DNA of 17,322 nucleotides from Lentisphaerota bacterium (GCA_012800565.1 JAAZIZ010000425.1:1-17322), one strand, 5' to 3'. Shown: positions 9,801-15,745, numbered from the stretch's first letter. The notes: generated from the sequence alone by a model not told the origin. Translations and numbers: made by a program.

Positions 9801-10044
9801 ATTGCTCAACATTGCTGGCTGCGAGCCGGTGTTCTTGCAGCACTTGTTCGATTGCAGTGCGCTCCAGCAGCTGCACTGCCGTGTTTTGAGATAATTCAAC
9901 GCTGAGCAGGTCAAGCAATTCCTTAGGTTCGCCCAGCAGTGCCAGCCGCAGCGGCGCCGCAGACAGCGTCACTTCGGTCAGAAAGAATAATGCTGTGCTC
10001 AGGAGCAGCAGCAATAACAGGCTGGTTTTGCGGTTGGTCAGCAT
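6868..10044 (-). CDS. Large exported protein A: tandem CsgG-like modules, helical middle, propeller-like C-terminus
   Basis: 1058 residues from the ATG at 10044, chosen because it gives a signal peptide (MLTNRKTSLLLLLLLSTALF...LSAA) and lies 7 bases after the stop of the membrane-protein gene; an ATG 17 codons earlier would overlap that gene. No Shine-Dalgarno site is seen. Two CsgG-type modules follow: PLRLALLG with LLERTAIEQVLQEHRL (59-74), and LLEREHLGMVTDERSL (189-204). About 290-700 is helix-rich with many Tyr, Gln and Leu (EQKNYRQYLQNFYFSYQLYL). From about 715 on it is beta-rich with blade-like repeats (VLLFLGQGG, NRIYLLGDDTFQSLDL, GRLLFKVTH, IWLYDSADDTL). The domain order and size match protein B, and the opening PLR(V/L)ALL with the LxER helix aligns well, so they are paralogues. 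TolB also joins an alpha/beta domain to a C-terminal propeller, but homology to TolB is not established. The function is unknown. Confidence 0.86.
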   Translation of the reverse strand: MLTNRKTSLLLLLLLSTALFFLTEVTLSAAPLRLALLGEPKELLDLLSVELSQNTAVQLLERTAIEQVLQEHRLAASNVEQLLRLFPYTDLLAVFSQEWGGKSGRMLVINARNSHRLADLPWTGPATETSAECARAIDLALHKLQDEAPLCLAIALMRKVAIDPHQDKALTDWKAAFERKLLEHPEIQLLEREHLGMVTDERSLTRQSFALTSSARLLMLECETGESNAAINLKLFCTDTGGQVLLRLQQSDILRQPAEAITQLVDKLVSGLLALPPVSPIAKGAEEEAETFYQSCLNNALSREDALQKIQAAVALAPNHETYRHAEISASAFQVYQIGKPEGLQEARRLLALIRKFQSDFPRTTLPYFPDQALRDLSHLSHATIFRLEESRVRYDDKKTLFLEQLVRELEEFYAEIRPLVRQDMRRNPAYAYEPADGVSAAEQKNYRQYLQNFYFSYQLYLDRDLWLQEYFSDYQLLLQHIEQENRRKPYLNHKYLEGFLPYHQLLRDNNCAAFKRFLAQDRTFLPFLENSSLPFGRANALELRTVLELLQNIPRPSKMPEILRAFFTAMEEIWPGCFEDYQYWRRILTSGCFSIICRKYYRQPENQALNCLDEYLERSSAVDLLTLLKDACISNGDDQAIAALLPYATQIQTLNYRYLTEYKIANTLRELAFAIWEQPFFANRPPGERFILKLSAPQQELLQAVNRSCDMQSGRFEDALQHASPLICCHAAQDGEEVLLFLGQGGSYPHTPKTHLASISPNGQMKLLPYAVPFDERSVWYGEDDRYDMHGLECDEQHIVLCNHCEAVVIERATGQARKFRHLVFGLTGLKLQDNRIYLLGDDTFQSLDLRGENRKIHFSQQRLDKLNALDKGGRACDLTAIGGGRLLFKVTHKLPKTVWGQEEIWLYDSADDTLRRILELPTRKNYSLTSARGQVLLVEAQKQRSIIYALDDKDWQLQTIATPPTKDKWRPASHQLNGGDGNGPLAYPLVLDGEYLWCGGLYPAAINLAEPEKSPLLWLPTCKAVFKVGSRIFFLRHNYWFSVQGKDGTAAVSRLE

Positions 10045-10051
10045 TGGAGAG

Positions 10052-10777
10052 CTATGATTCCCGGCGGCAGAAAGCCACTCGCAGACGGGTGTCATCGCTT
10101 ATGGCCAGGGTGGTGTTGCGTTGTTCCAGGGCTATAATTTCATCCAGGTGGATATTTCCCCGGCGGTCATTGGACAGGTGCAGGGCCAGCTCAAGCACTG
10201 CGTTCTGGTTGTCGCTGCGGACCAGGAAGATTCTTCCTGCGATCCTCTCCTCTTCCAGGACGATATAATCATTGCCGGTGGTGGCGAACTCCAGACGGGC
10301 CAGTTTTGCTCCGCCTGTGGAGAGGATTTCTATGGTGACCAGGTAGTTATTGGCCTGGTCTTCGTCCTGTCGCTCAAAGACCAGCAGCTCATCATTCACG
10401 AAGATGAGGCCGGTGGTGGGACCGAAATACCGCTCGGCGGCCGCGAGTCGTCCAGAGGGAGCGGCGCAGTCAGACGCCCCGGCGGGGGCTGCAGGAGCCT
10501 GTGCCGCGGCCGCGAGTCGTTCAGAGGGGGCGGTGCAGTCAGACGTCTCGACGTGAGGCGCAGGAGCCGGTTCCTGAGGGCTCCAGAGCCAGGTCAGCAG
10601 AATCAGCACTGCGGCGGCTGCGGCAAGCCAGTACCGACGCAGCAGTATGCGCCGGTAGCGGCGCTGGCGTTGCAGTCTGAAAGCAGCGATGAATTCCTGG
10701 GTCGGCTGGTATCCCGTTGCCGGAGGCGTTTGCCGGGCGCGCGCTTCCAGCAGCTCATCAATTTTCGGAGTAGTCAT
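10052..10777 (-). CDS. Single-pass membrane protein, putative anti-sigma factor
   Basis: 241 residues. The ATG at 10777 lies inside the 3' end of the sigma gene (20-base overlap); the longer open frame upstream is only the shadow of that gene. Residues 1-48 are basic and would be cytoplasmic, 49-66 (YWLAAAAAVLILLTWLWS) are one membrane segment, 67-115 are a Pro/Ala-rich linker, and 120-241 a beta-rich outer domain (LIFVNDELLVFERQDED, YIVLEEERIAGRIFLVRSD). Position right after an ECF sigma gene plus this topology fits an anti-sigma factor. However, the zinc HxxxCxxC motif of the common anti-sigma domain is absent, and I see no FecR signature. The linker carries a 23-residue repeat with one Cys per copy. 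The role as anti-sigma factor is inferred from context. Confidence 0.8.
   Translation of the reverse strand: MTTPKIDELLEARARQTPPATGYQPTQEFIAAFRLQRQRRYRRILLRRYWLAAAAAVLILLTWLWSPQEPAPAPHVETSDCTAPSERLAAAAQAPAAPAGASDCAAPSGRLAAAERYFGPTTGLIFVNDELLVFERQDEDQANNYLVTIEILSTGGAKLARLEFATTGNDYIVLEEERIAGRIFLVRSDNQNAVLELALHLSNDRRGNIHLDEIIALEQRNTTLAISDDTRLRVAFCRRES
10438..10568 (-). repeat. In-frame direct repeat, period 69 bp
   Basis: The two copies start at 10438 and 10507. The first 39 bases match at 36 positions, and GCAGGAGCC recurs at the same offset (10491 and 10560). The period is 23 codons, so the reading frame is kept. In the protein it gives SDCTAPSERLAAA (79-91) and SDCAAPSGRLAAA (102-114) in the linker just outside the membrane segment. 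Confidence 0.9.
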
Positions 10778-11261
10778 TTTGCAAAGCCTCGTACAGTAGT
10801 TCTTTGGCCTTGTGGATGCGCTGGTACAGTGTATTTGGGCTGCAGTCCAGCATAGCGGCGGCGGTAGTGGTGTCGTATCCCGCCAGGATGGCGATATGCA
10901 CCGTCTGGCGGTATAGTTCCGGCAGTTCAGCGATGGCCCGGTCGAGGCGCTGCAATTCCTGCTCCCGGGTGGATTCGGTTGCCGGCAGGTCGGTATCGGT
11001 GAATTCCACCAGCTTTTCTTTTTGCTGCCGGCGCAGCAGGTCATAGCTCTCGTTGATGACAATCCTGGCCACCCAGCTGGCCAGCTGGGCTTCGCCCCGG
11101 AAACTTCGCCGGCGCTGCCAGGCTTTCAGCAGTGCCGACTGTACCGCATCGTCAACTTCAACTGGGTTGTTGAGAATACGCCGGGACAGACTGCGGAACA
11201 TGGGCAGATGTTCCAGTATCATATTCTCGAAGCGGCATTCCTGGTTTTCCGGTATCGACAT
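10758..11261 (-). CDS. RNA polymerase sigma factor, ECF (sigma-70 family)
   Basis: 167 residues, the usual length for an ECF sigma factor. Region 2 spans about 13-80: VDDAVQSALLKAWQRRRSF is region 2.2/2.3 (core binding) and FRGEAQLASWVARIVINESYDLLRR is region 2.3/2.4 (-10 recognition). Region 4 spans about 106-160: RAIAELPELYRQTVHIAILAGY then the helix-turn-helix DTTTAAAMLDCSPNTLYQRIHKAKELL (-35 recognition). The ATG at 11261 has no Shine-Dalgarno site; an in-frame TGA lies 18 bases upstream, so no longer ATG/GTG start is possible. It heads the six-gene cluster and overlaps the membrane-protein gene by 20 bases, the standard sigma/anti-sigma arrangement. Control of its own operon is a reasonable inference, but I could not find a clear ECF-type promoter in the 106 bases upstream. 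Confidence 0.95.
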   Translation of the reverse strand: MSIPENQECRFENMILEHLPMFRSLSRRILNNPVEVDDAVQSALLKAWQRRRSFRGEAQLASWVARIVINESYDLLRRQQKEKLVEFTDTDLPATESTREQELQRLDRAIAELPELYRQTVHIAILAGYDTTTAAAMLDCSPNTLYQRIHKAKELLYEALQNDYSEN

Positions 11262-11367
11262 CAGACAGAGGCACTTTCACGATGATTCGTTTTGAAGATA
11301 GGACGGAAAGGAGGCCGATTTCTTAGCTGCGGAGCCGGAAATTGCCGATTTTATATATTCAGCCGCG

Positions 11368-12576
11368 TCATCTGGCTGTGCGAATGCGCCGGTTCAGACG
11401 TTCGGAGACCAGCCGCACCACTGGTATCAGCAGCAGGAACATCACAGCGGCAATCCAGAACACCAGTCGGGTGGCCCAGGCCCAGGCAATGAGGCCACCC
11501 AGACAGGGGCCGATGGTCATGCCGGTCGATTTGGCGGTCTGAGCCAGTCCGAAGACTATTCCTTTCTTGCTGGGCAGAGTTACCTTGGAGAGCCAGGCCT
11601 GGAGGGTGGGGTCGAAGCTGGCCAGGAACAGCATCAGCAGGAAGCGGGCCGGAATCAACATACGGTGACTGGTGGCCAGGCCCAGGAAGACCATGCTGAC
11701 AGCCGCGCCCGCGGCAGCCAGGGTCATCATGCGCTGCGGCTGCAGGCGGTCAATCAGCAGGCTGGCCAGAACCCCGGAGAGCAGCGCCCCGAGGCTGCCG
11801 CTGGCATTGATGATCCCCGACCAGATAGCTACGCCTTCCAGGCTGCCATATAATTCCTGAATATAGATCGCCAGCAGTCCGCCGTCCATGCGCCGGGTGA
11901 TGCTCATCCACAGTATCAGTCCCAGCAGCATTGTGCCCGGGCCCAGAGCCGTGAATTTTTCCCGCCACGATATACGCCGTTGAGCTTTGCTTAGTGGCGG
12001 CGGTTGGGTGAATTTTTCTTTCACGAAGAGCCAGACCAGCACTCCGGTGGATGCCAGGATGATGCCGGAAATCAGGAAGGTATTGGCGTATCCGAATTTA
12101 TCGGCCATAAAGCCGCCGATGAACATTCCGAACATGTGCCCGGAGAACTGGGCTGAGCCCAAACTGCCCAGCGCGAGTCCCTGCCGCTGAACCGGAGTAT
12201 TGCAGGCCACCAGGGTGATGACTGCCGAGGCTACGCCGGAGAACATCCCCTGCATGACCCGCAAGAAGGCAAAGACATAGACATTGGGTGCGAAAGCAGC
12301 GGAAAAAAGGATGATTCCGGCTCCCCAGGTTGCCCGCAGTACCATCGGTTTACGGCCGTAGCGGTCGGACAGCCAGCCCCATAAAGGTGATACCATGGCC
12401 ATGCTCAGAGGTGCTCCGGCAGTTATTACGGTAGTCCAGATTTTGACCATGCCGGGATCGGTCACTCCCAGGGTCTGGATATAATACGGTGCGAAAGGCA
12501 TGGACAGCGAGAAGCCGATGGAAGCACAGAATTGGGAAAACCACAATATGATTAAATTGATGACCCAGGCTGGCAT
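11368..12576 (-). CDS. MFS transporter, about 12 membrane segments
   Basis: 402 residues, a typical length for the major facilitator superfamily. Motif A, GWLSDRYGRKP (67-77), lies between membrane segments 2 and 3, and hydrophobic segments recur across both halves. A hydrophilic central loop (about 190-215, KEKFTQPPPLSKAQRRISWREKF) separates the two six-helix bundles. The first half is reminiscent of the MdtG-type drug/proton antiporters, but in this setting sugar or oligosaccharide uptake is equally possible; the substrate cannot be read. The ATG at 12576 has no Shine-Dalgarno site. The gene points the same way as the sigma operon and ends 106 bases before the sigma gene, so some readthrough is possible. 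Two ACCGGT palindromes lie 26-72 bases before its start. Confidence 0.93.
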   Translation of the reverse strand: MPAWVINLIILWFSQFCASIGFSLSMPFAPYYIQTLGVTDPGMVKIWTTVITAGAPLSMAMVSPLWGWLSDRYGRKPMVLRATWGAGIILFSAAFAPNVYVFAFLRVMQGMFSGVASAVITLVACNTPVQRQGLALGSLGSAQFSGHMFGMFIGGFMADKFGYANTFLISGIILASTGVLVWLFVKEKFTQPPPLSKAQRRISWREKFTALGPGTMLLGLILWMSITRRMDGGLLAIYIQELYGSLEGVAIWSGIINASGSLGALLSGVLASLLIDRLQPQRMMTLAAAGAAVSMVFLGLATSHRMLIPARFLLMLFLASFDPTLQAWLSKVTLPSKKGIVFGLAQTAKSTGMTIGPCLGGLIAWAWATRLVFWIAAVMFLLLIPVVRLVSERLNRRIRTAR

Positions 12577-12602
12577 GCAGAAAAAACTACTTTGCTGGAT
12601 TG

Positions 12603-12648
12603 ACCGGTGACACGCAGAATATCAGTAAATGTAATGCATGAACCGGTT
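12603..12648. promoter_or_regulatory. Pair of ACCGGT palindromes upstream of the MFS gene
   Basis: ACCGGT at 12603-12608 and AACCGGTT at 12641-12648, their centres 39 bases apart. LacI-family operators are often palindromes centred on CG of this type, so these may be operators of the MFS gene. This is inference; no regulator gene is in the window. Confidence 0.35.
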
Positions 12649-12692
12649 TTTTCTTGCTCCGCAGAGAGAGTTTTTGCTGTTTCTATGGGCGT

Positions 12693-12741
12693 ATAGGACA
12701 ATGGGGTATGCGATTTTAGCTTATTGATGCCATTGTCCTAT
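12693..12741. repeat. 12-bp perfect inverted repeat with 25-base loop
   Basis: ATAGGACAATGG at 12693-12704 pairs exactly with CCATTGTCCTAT at 12730-12741. The core GGACAATGG recurs twice at 13014-13030, linking it to the repeat array. There is no T-tract after either arm, so it is not a standard terminator. Confidence 0.85.
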
Positions 12742-12802
12742 TCAGACGTCCGCTGCGTCCCAGGCAATTCTCCTGATCCCCGCACGCAGTTCTGCAGACC
12801 TA

Positions 12803-12830
12803 TTACCGGTAAACGTAATTTATTTACCGG
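12803..12830. promoter_or_regulatory. ACCGGT palindrome with a second TTTACCGG half
   Basis: TTACCGGTAA (12803-12812) is a perfect 10-bp palindrome, and TTTACCGG follows at 12823-12830, 20 bases further on. It shares its core with the two sites near the MFS gene and is a possible operator of the same regulator. Confidence 0.35.
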
Positions 12831-12844
12831 CTCCTTAGTAAAAA

Positions 12845-12881
12845 CTCGCCAAATCTCGCCAGCGATGGTATATTCTCGCCA
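12845..12881. repeat. Three CTCGCCA heptamers at 10-bp phasing
   Basis: Exact CTCGCCA at 12845, 12855 and 12875, i.e. spacings of 10 and 20 bases, all on one face of the helix. This fits binding of a regulator as adjacent subunits, but no such protein is identified. Confidence 0.55.
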
Positions 12882-12945
12882 TAGCCGATGGATTGATTTT
12901 TTGCTTATGCCTCGCCCTTAACAGGGCTTGGGTGATTGGGGGGTG

Positions 12946-12962
12946 CCGCGCCTCCGGCGCGG
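12946..12962. repeat. Short G+C-rich hairpin
   Basis: CCGCGCC (12946-12952) and GGCGCGG (12956-12962) form a perfect 7-bp stem with loop TCC, directly before the tandem array. No T-tract follows on either strand. Confidence 0.6.
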
Positions 12963-12970
12963 GGGATGGT

Positions 12971-13030
12971 ATGGGACGTATGAGACGTATGGGACGTATG
13001 GGACGTATGGATGGGACAATGGGACAATGG
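12971..13030. repeat. Tandem array of ATGGGACGT (9 bp) passing into ATGGGACA (8 bp)
   Basis: Four 9-bp units at 12971-13006 (the second reads ATGAGACGT), a 4-base ATGG at 13007-13010, two 8-bp ATGGGACA units at 13011-13026 and the start of another at 13027. The change of unit length shows slippage-type growth in non-coding DNA. Confidence 0.92.
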
Positions 13031-13062
13031 GAAAGGCGGGGCACGACCTGCGGGTTATCCAT

Positions 13063-13134
13063 GGCGTAAGGGCATCCAGTCCCCCGCCGCAACCAAATTT
13101 CCTGCAAAGCGACATAAACAGGGCGTAAGGGCAT
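13063..13134. repeat. 13-bp direct repeat GGCGTAAGGGCAT
   Basis: Exact copies at 13063-13075 and 13122-13134, 59 bases apart, on the right flank of the tandem array. Confidence 0.8.
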
Positions 13135-13323
13135 GTGGAGAGCTTGCTCTCGCAGCCTTGTCACCGGAGGATTTTCGCCACAGGTGTTGCCCTGGTATAT
13201 CATGCCTTGTTGGGTTTTTTAGCCGCTTCGCGGTTTAAGTCAAACCTCTCTTTCCATCACAGAACTTCGCACATTAACAACGATACTGGCGGATGATTCG
13301 ACTTATTGATTAGTTTGTAAATC

Positions 13324-13329
13324 AGGAGG
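13324..13329 (+). promoter_or_regulatory. Shine-Dalgarno site of the DUF4091 gene
   Basis: AGGAGG with a 7-base spacer before the ATG at 13337. It fixes the start and contrasts with the missing sites in front of the sigma gene, A, B and the MFS gene. Confidence 0.92.
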
Positions 13330-13336
13330 TATACAG

Positions 13337-15745
13337 ATGTTCAGATTGTTTGTGACCTTGGCCGCACTGCTGGCGGCCACCATCTGTAGAGGACAGCAGG
13401 AGGTCGTTCTGTATGATGCATTTAAACCTGATCTGCAACGCACCTGGAGCCTGTCCCAGCCGGAAACCGCCGATGACTGGCGCATTGAGCAGAAAATCAA
13501 TTTTACGCATGAAAAGCTCTTTTTCCGCTTTTCTTCCGGCGTCGCACGCTTGCAGCAGCTGCGCCTGCTGAATCGCGAGGGGCAGGAGGTCTGGAGCGCT
13601 GCAACATTTACAAAATCGGCCCTTACGCCCAAACTGCCGCCGGACGAGTATACCCTCGAATGCCTCGGCCGTGCCGGCGCTGAAAAATTCAGCATGGTTG
13701 TCAATACCCATGAAGGCAGATATCTGCTGCCTTCCTGGAACGTCAGCGATGCCCAAGCCACGAGCGTCCCGGAGCGCGGCGTCCGGTTGCAACCGTTGAA
13801 CGAGGGGAAGCCCGGGCGCATTTTCGGACGGATTTTCCGCATCACGCCGGGACAGTTCCATACCTTTGTGATCGAGCTGGAAAGCGAAGTGGTACAGGAG
13901 CTTCTGCTGCGCTACACTCAGCAGAAAGGCAGCGAGCGCATCAGAGAGACTGCGCGTCTGCGGGCTGTGCCTGGGCAGCTGCAGCGCTGGACGGTGCCGG
14001 TGACCGCAGTCGCCGCATCTTTGGACCTGACCATTGAGTTCACCCATGCCTGTCGCCTGCAGTCGCTTACAGTTCAGAAAAGCCCACCGCCAGAGCGGCA
14101 GAAGACTGTCGCCGACAAGGTCTTTACTTTCGAACCGCGGGCGCCCGAGCCGGACCCGGCCAACCTGTCCCTGGCAGCACCGGTGGCTTACCGCCGGCCG
14201 CCCCGGCATATCTATCCCGGCAGCATTCCGCAGGATTTCGAACTGATCAGTGAGGTCTCGACTTTCACTACCCCTGGAGATTATGCGGTCTGGTATTTCG
14301 CCATCCATAACCCGGAACAGGAGCGGCAACTGCAACTGCTCAGCATCAGCGCCTTGCGTAACGGAAATAATGAGCTGCCTGCCGACAGCATCGCAATCTC
14401 GAATGTGCATTTCTGGGATTATCCCCGCGGCCCATATACGTATTATGAAATCCCCGAACTGATCTACCCCCAGGAGGAAATCACCCTGCCTCCTGATGGA
14501 AACAGGATTTTCTGGCTGCAGACCCGCCTGGCCGAGGATTGTCCGCCGGGAATGTACAGCGGGAAGCTGGAAGTGCGTTGCGGCGAGGAGACAATCGCCC
14601 TGCCGGTGCGCTTGCGGGTGCTGCCTTTCCGCCTCAAGACTCCGCCGGACATGGTCTGGTCGGTCATGTCGAGCCTGCATGTGAATCCGCAAAAACAGTA
14701 TTCTGACGAACTGACAGTGCGCTATATGCGTGACATATTGGATTACGGTGTGACTTCCATAAGTTACAGTCTCTCTGCTGAGGCAACAGTCGAGAAATTC
14801 CAGCGTCGGCGCAAAGCAGCCGGGATGAACGGGCCGGTGGTCTGCCGCATATACGAGGGTGCCATTGCGGCGAGGCGTTGCGGCAAGAAGCTGGTGGAAC
14901 GCTGGTTCGATGATCCGGAAATCCGACAGGCCGCCGTGGCTTACATCCGGGAGGTCGACGGCTGGATGAAGAAATATGGCGGTCCCGGCTACGATGACTG
15001 GTACTACATGGGGACGGATGAGCCGCATAACGGCCGCATGGAGCTGGGGGCCTGGCAGAACCGCCTGGCAAAGGAGGCCGGGGTGAAGACCGCCTCCAAC
15101 GTCTATGGCCCACGCTATGTGAATGAGCTTGCGCCAGACCTGGACATCTCCTGCAATTCCTTTATCGGGCAGAATCAGAAGGTGTATCAGGAGCTGCAAG
15201 AGCTCAGCGGCAAATACCCTTCCTTGCGCTACTGGTACCTGGGGGGCGGCTGCTATGGCGGCCAGGAAGGCGGGCTGATGCCAAACCGCCTGGAGAGCGG
15301 ATTCCAGAGCTACAAGCTGGGGGTCTCCGGGCACGTGTCATATACCTATCAGGCTCATAAGCGTGGCGGCCCAAATTCGGATCCTATGGATAATTTCGGC
15401 ACCGGGAAATCTTATGGCATGACGTATCCGGTTGCAAAGCCCACTCCGGAGAAAGTCACTATTTTCTCTCTTGAATGGGAGGGTATCCGTGAAGGCATCA
15501 CCGATTACAAGTACTTGTACACCCTGGAACAGATGCTCAAGGAGGCTGAGCAAGCGGGGCGGGCGGAGGCGGCCACCGCAGCCAGGCAAACCCTCACAGA
15601 AATCCTTGGATATATCCCCTGGAGAGAGGACCGGGCCAGCGGGAATGGCATCACCGAAACCCAGTATTTCAATAACGACACCGCAGAAAAGCTGCGTGCG
15701 ATGGCAGCTACTGCGATTCTGACCCTACAGGAGGCACAGCAATGA
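13337..15745 (+). CDS. Secreted DUF4091/GH123-like glycoside hydrolase
   Basis: 802 residues with a perfect Shine-Dalgarno site and a Sec signal peptide (MFRLFVTLAALLAATICRG). Residues about 20-270 are beta-rich and not recognised; about 280-430 look like a beta-sandwich (VWYFAIHNPEQERQLQLL, PPGMYSGKLEVR). From about 440 a TIM-barrel-like domain follows, ending in EWEGIREGITDYKYL (from residue 713), the hallmark of the DUF4091 C-terminus. The segment YYMGTDEPHNG places an adjacent Asp561-Glu562; in GH123 beta-N-acetylgalactosaminidases such a pair serves in substrate-assisted catalysis, so these are the likely catalytic residues. Activity on an N-acetylated sugar is possible but not shown. 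Its stop overlaps the start of the CBM9-like gene (ATGA), so the two are co-translated. Confidence 0.9.
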   Translation: MFRLFVTLAALLAATICRGQQEVVLYDAFKPDLQRTWSLSQPETADDWRIEQKINFTHEKLFFRFSSGVARLQQLRLLNREGQEVWSAATFTKSALTPKLPPDEYTLECLGRAGAEKFSMVVNTHEGRYLLPSWNVSDAQATSVPERGVRLQPLNEGKPGRIFGRIFRITPGQFHTFVIELESEVVQELLLRYTQQKGSERIRETARLRAVPGQLQRWTVPVTAVAASLDLTIEFTHACRLQSLTVQKSPPPERQKTVADKVFTFEPRAPEPDPANLSLAAPVAYRRPPRHIYPGSIPQDFELISEVSTFTTPGDYAVWYFAIHNPEQERQLQLLSISALRNGNNELPADSIAISNVHFWDYPRGPYTYYEIPELIYPQEEITLPPDGNRIFWLQTRLAEDCPPGMYSGKLEVRCGEETIALPVRLRVLPFRLKTPPDMVWSVMSSLHVNPQKQYSDELTVRYMRDILDYGVTSISYSLSAEATVEKFQRRRKAAGMNGPVVCRIYEGAIAARRCGKKLVERWFDDPEIRQAAVAYIREVDGWMKKYGGPGYDDWYYMGTDEPHNGRMELGAWQNRLAKEAGVKTASNVYGPRYVNELAPDLDISCNSFIGQNQKVYQELQELSGKYPSLRYWYLGGGCYGGQEGGLMPNRLESGFQSYKLGVSGHVSYTYQAHKRGGPNSDPMDNFGTGKSYGMTYPVAKPTPEKVTIFSLEWEGIREGITDYKYLYTLEQMLKEAEQAGRAEAATAARQTLTEILGYIPWREDRASGNGITETQYFNNDTAEKLRAMAATAILTLQEAQQ
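15729..15734 (+). promoter_or_regulatory. Shine-Dalgarno site of the CBM9-like gene
   Basis: AGGAGG inside the last codons of the DUF4091 gene, 7 bases before the ATG at 15742, the same spacing as at 13324-13329. Confidence 0.88.

Larger units (their letters stand above)
12577..13336. other. 760-base non-coding stretch between divergent genes, repeat-rich
   Basis: It separates the MFS gene (minus) from the DUF4091 operon (plus) and must hold promoters for both. Open frames here are short, or run through tandem repeats and give low-complexity protein, so I see no gene. From left to right it holds ACCGGT palindromes, a 12-bp inverted repeat, another ACCGGT palindrome, three phased CTCGCCA heptamers, a 7-bp hairpin, a 9-bp tandem array, a 13-bp direct repeat and the ribosome binding site of the DUF4091 gene. 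No convincing -35/-10 pair was found. Confidence 0.8.

Noticed and set aside
10778..11062. Longer N-terminus for the membrane protein
   Set aside because: This part is the sigma gene read in another frame; the ATG at 10777 gives a sensible membrane protein.
11350..11378. Minus-strand promoter TATAAA for the sigma operon
   Set aside because: No acceptable -35 element at 16-18 bases, and no ECF-type GGAAC/GTC pair in the 106-base gap.
12971..13134. CRISPR array
   Set aside because: Units of 8-9 bp without spacers, and only two copies of the 13-bp repeat; no cas genes in the window.
12835..13203. Minus-strand open frame of 122 codons in the spacer
   Set aside because: It runs through the 9-bp tandem array and gives low-complexity RPIRPIRLIRPIP; no ribosome site and no family resemblance.
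13211..13236. Terminator-like hairpin AGCCGC-TTC-GCGGTT next to a T run
   Set aside because: The T run precedes the stem on the plus strand, and on the minus strand it reads as A, so neither direction gives an intrinsic terminator.
13322..15334. 670-codon antisense open frame under the DUF4091 gene
   Set aside because: The plus-strand frame has a perfect Shine-Dalgarno site, a signal peptide and a recognisable domain; the antisense frame is a by-product of G+C-rich codons.
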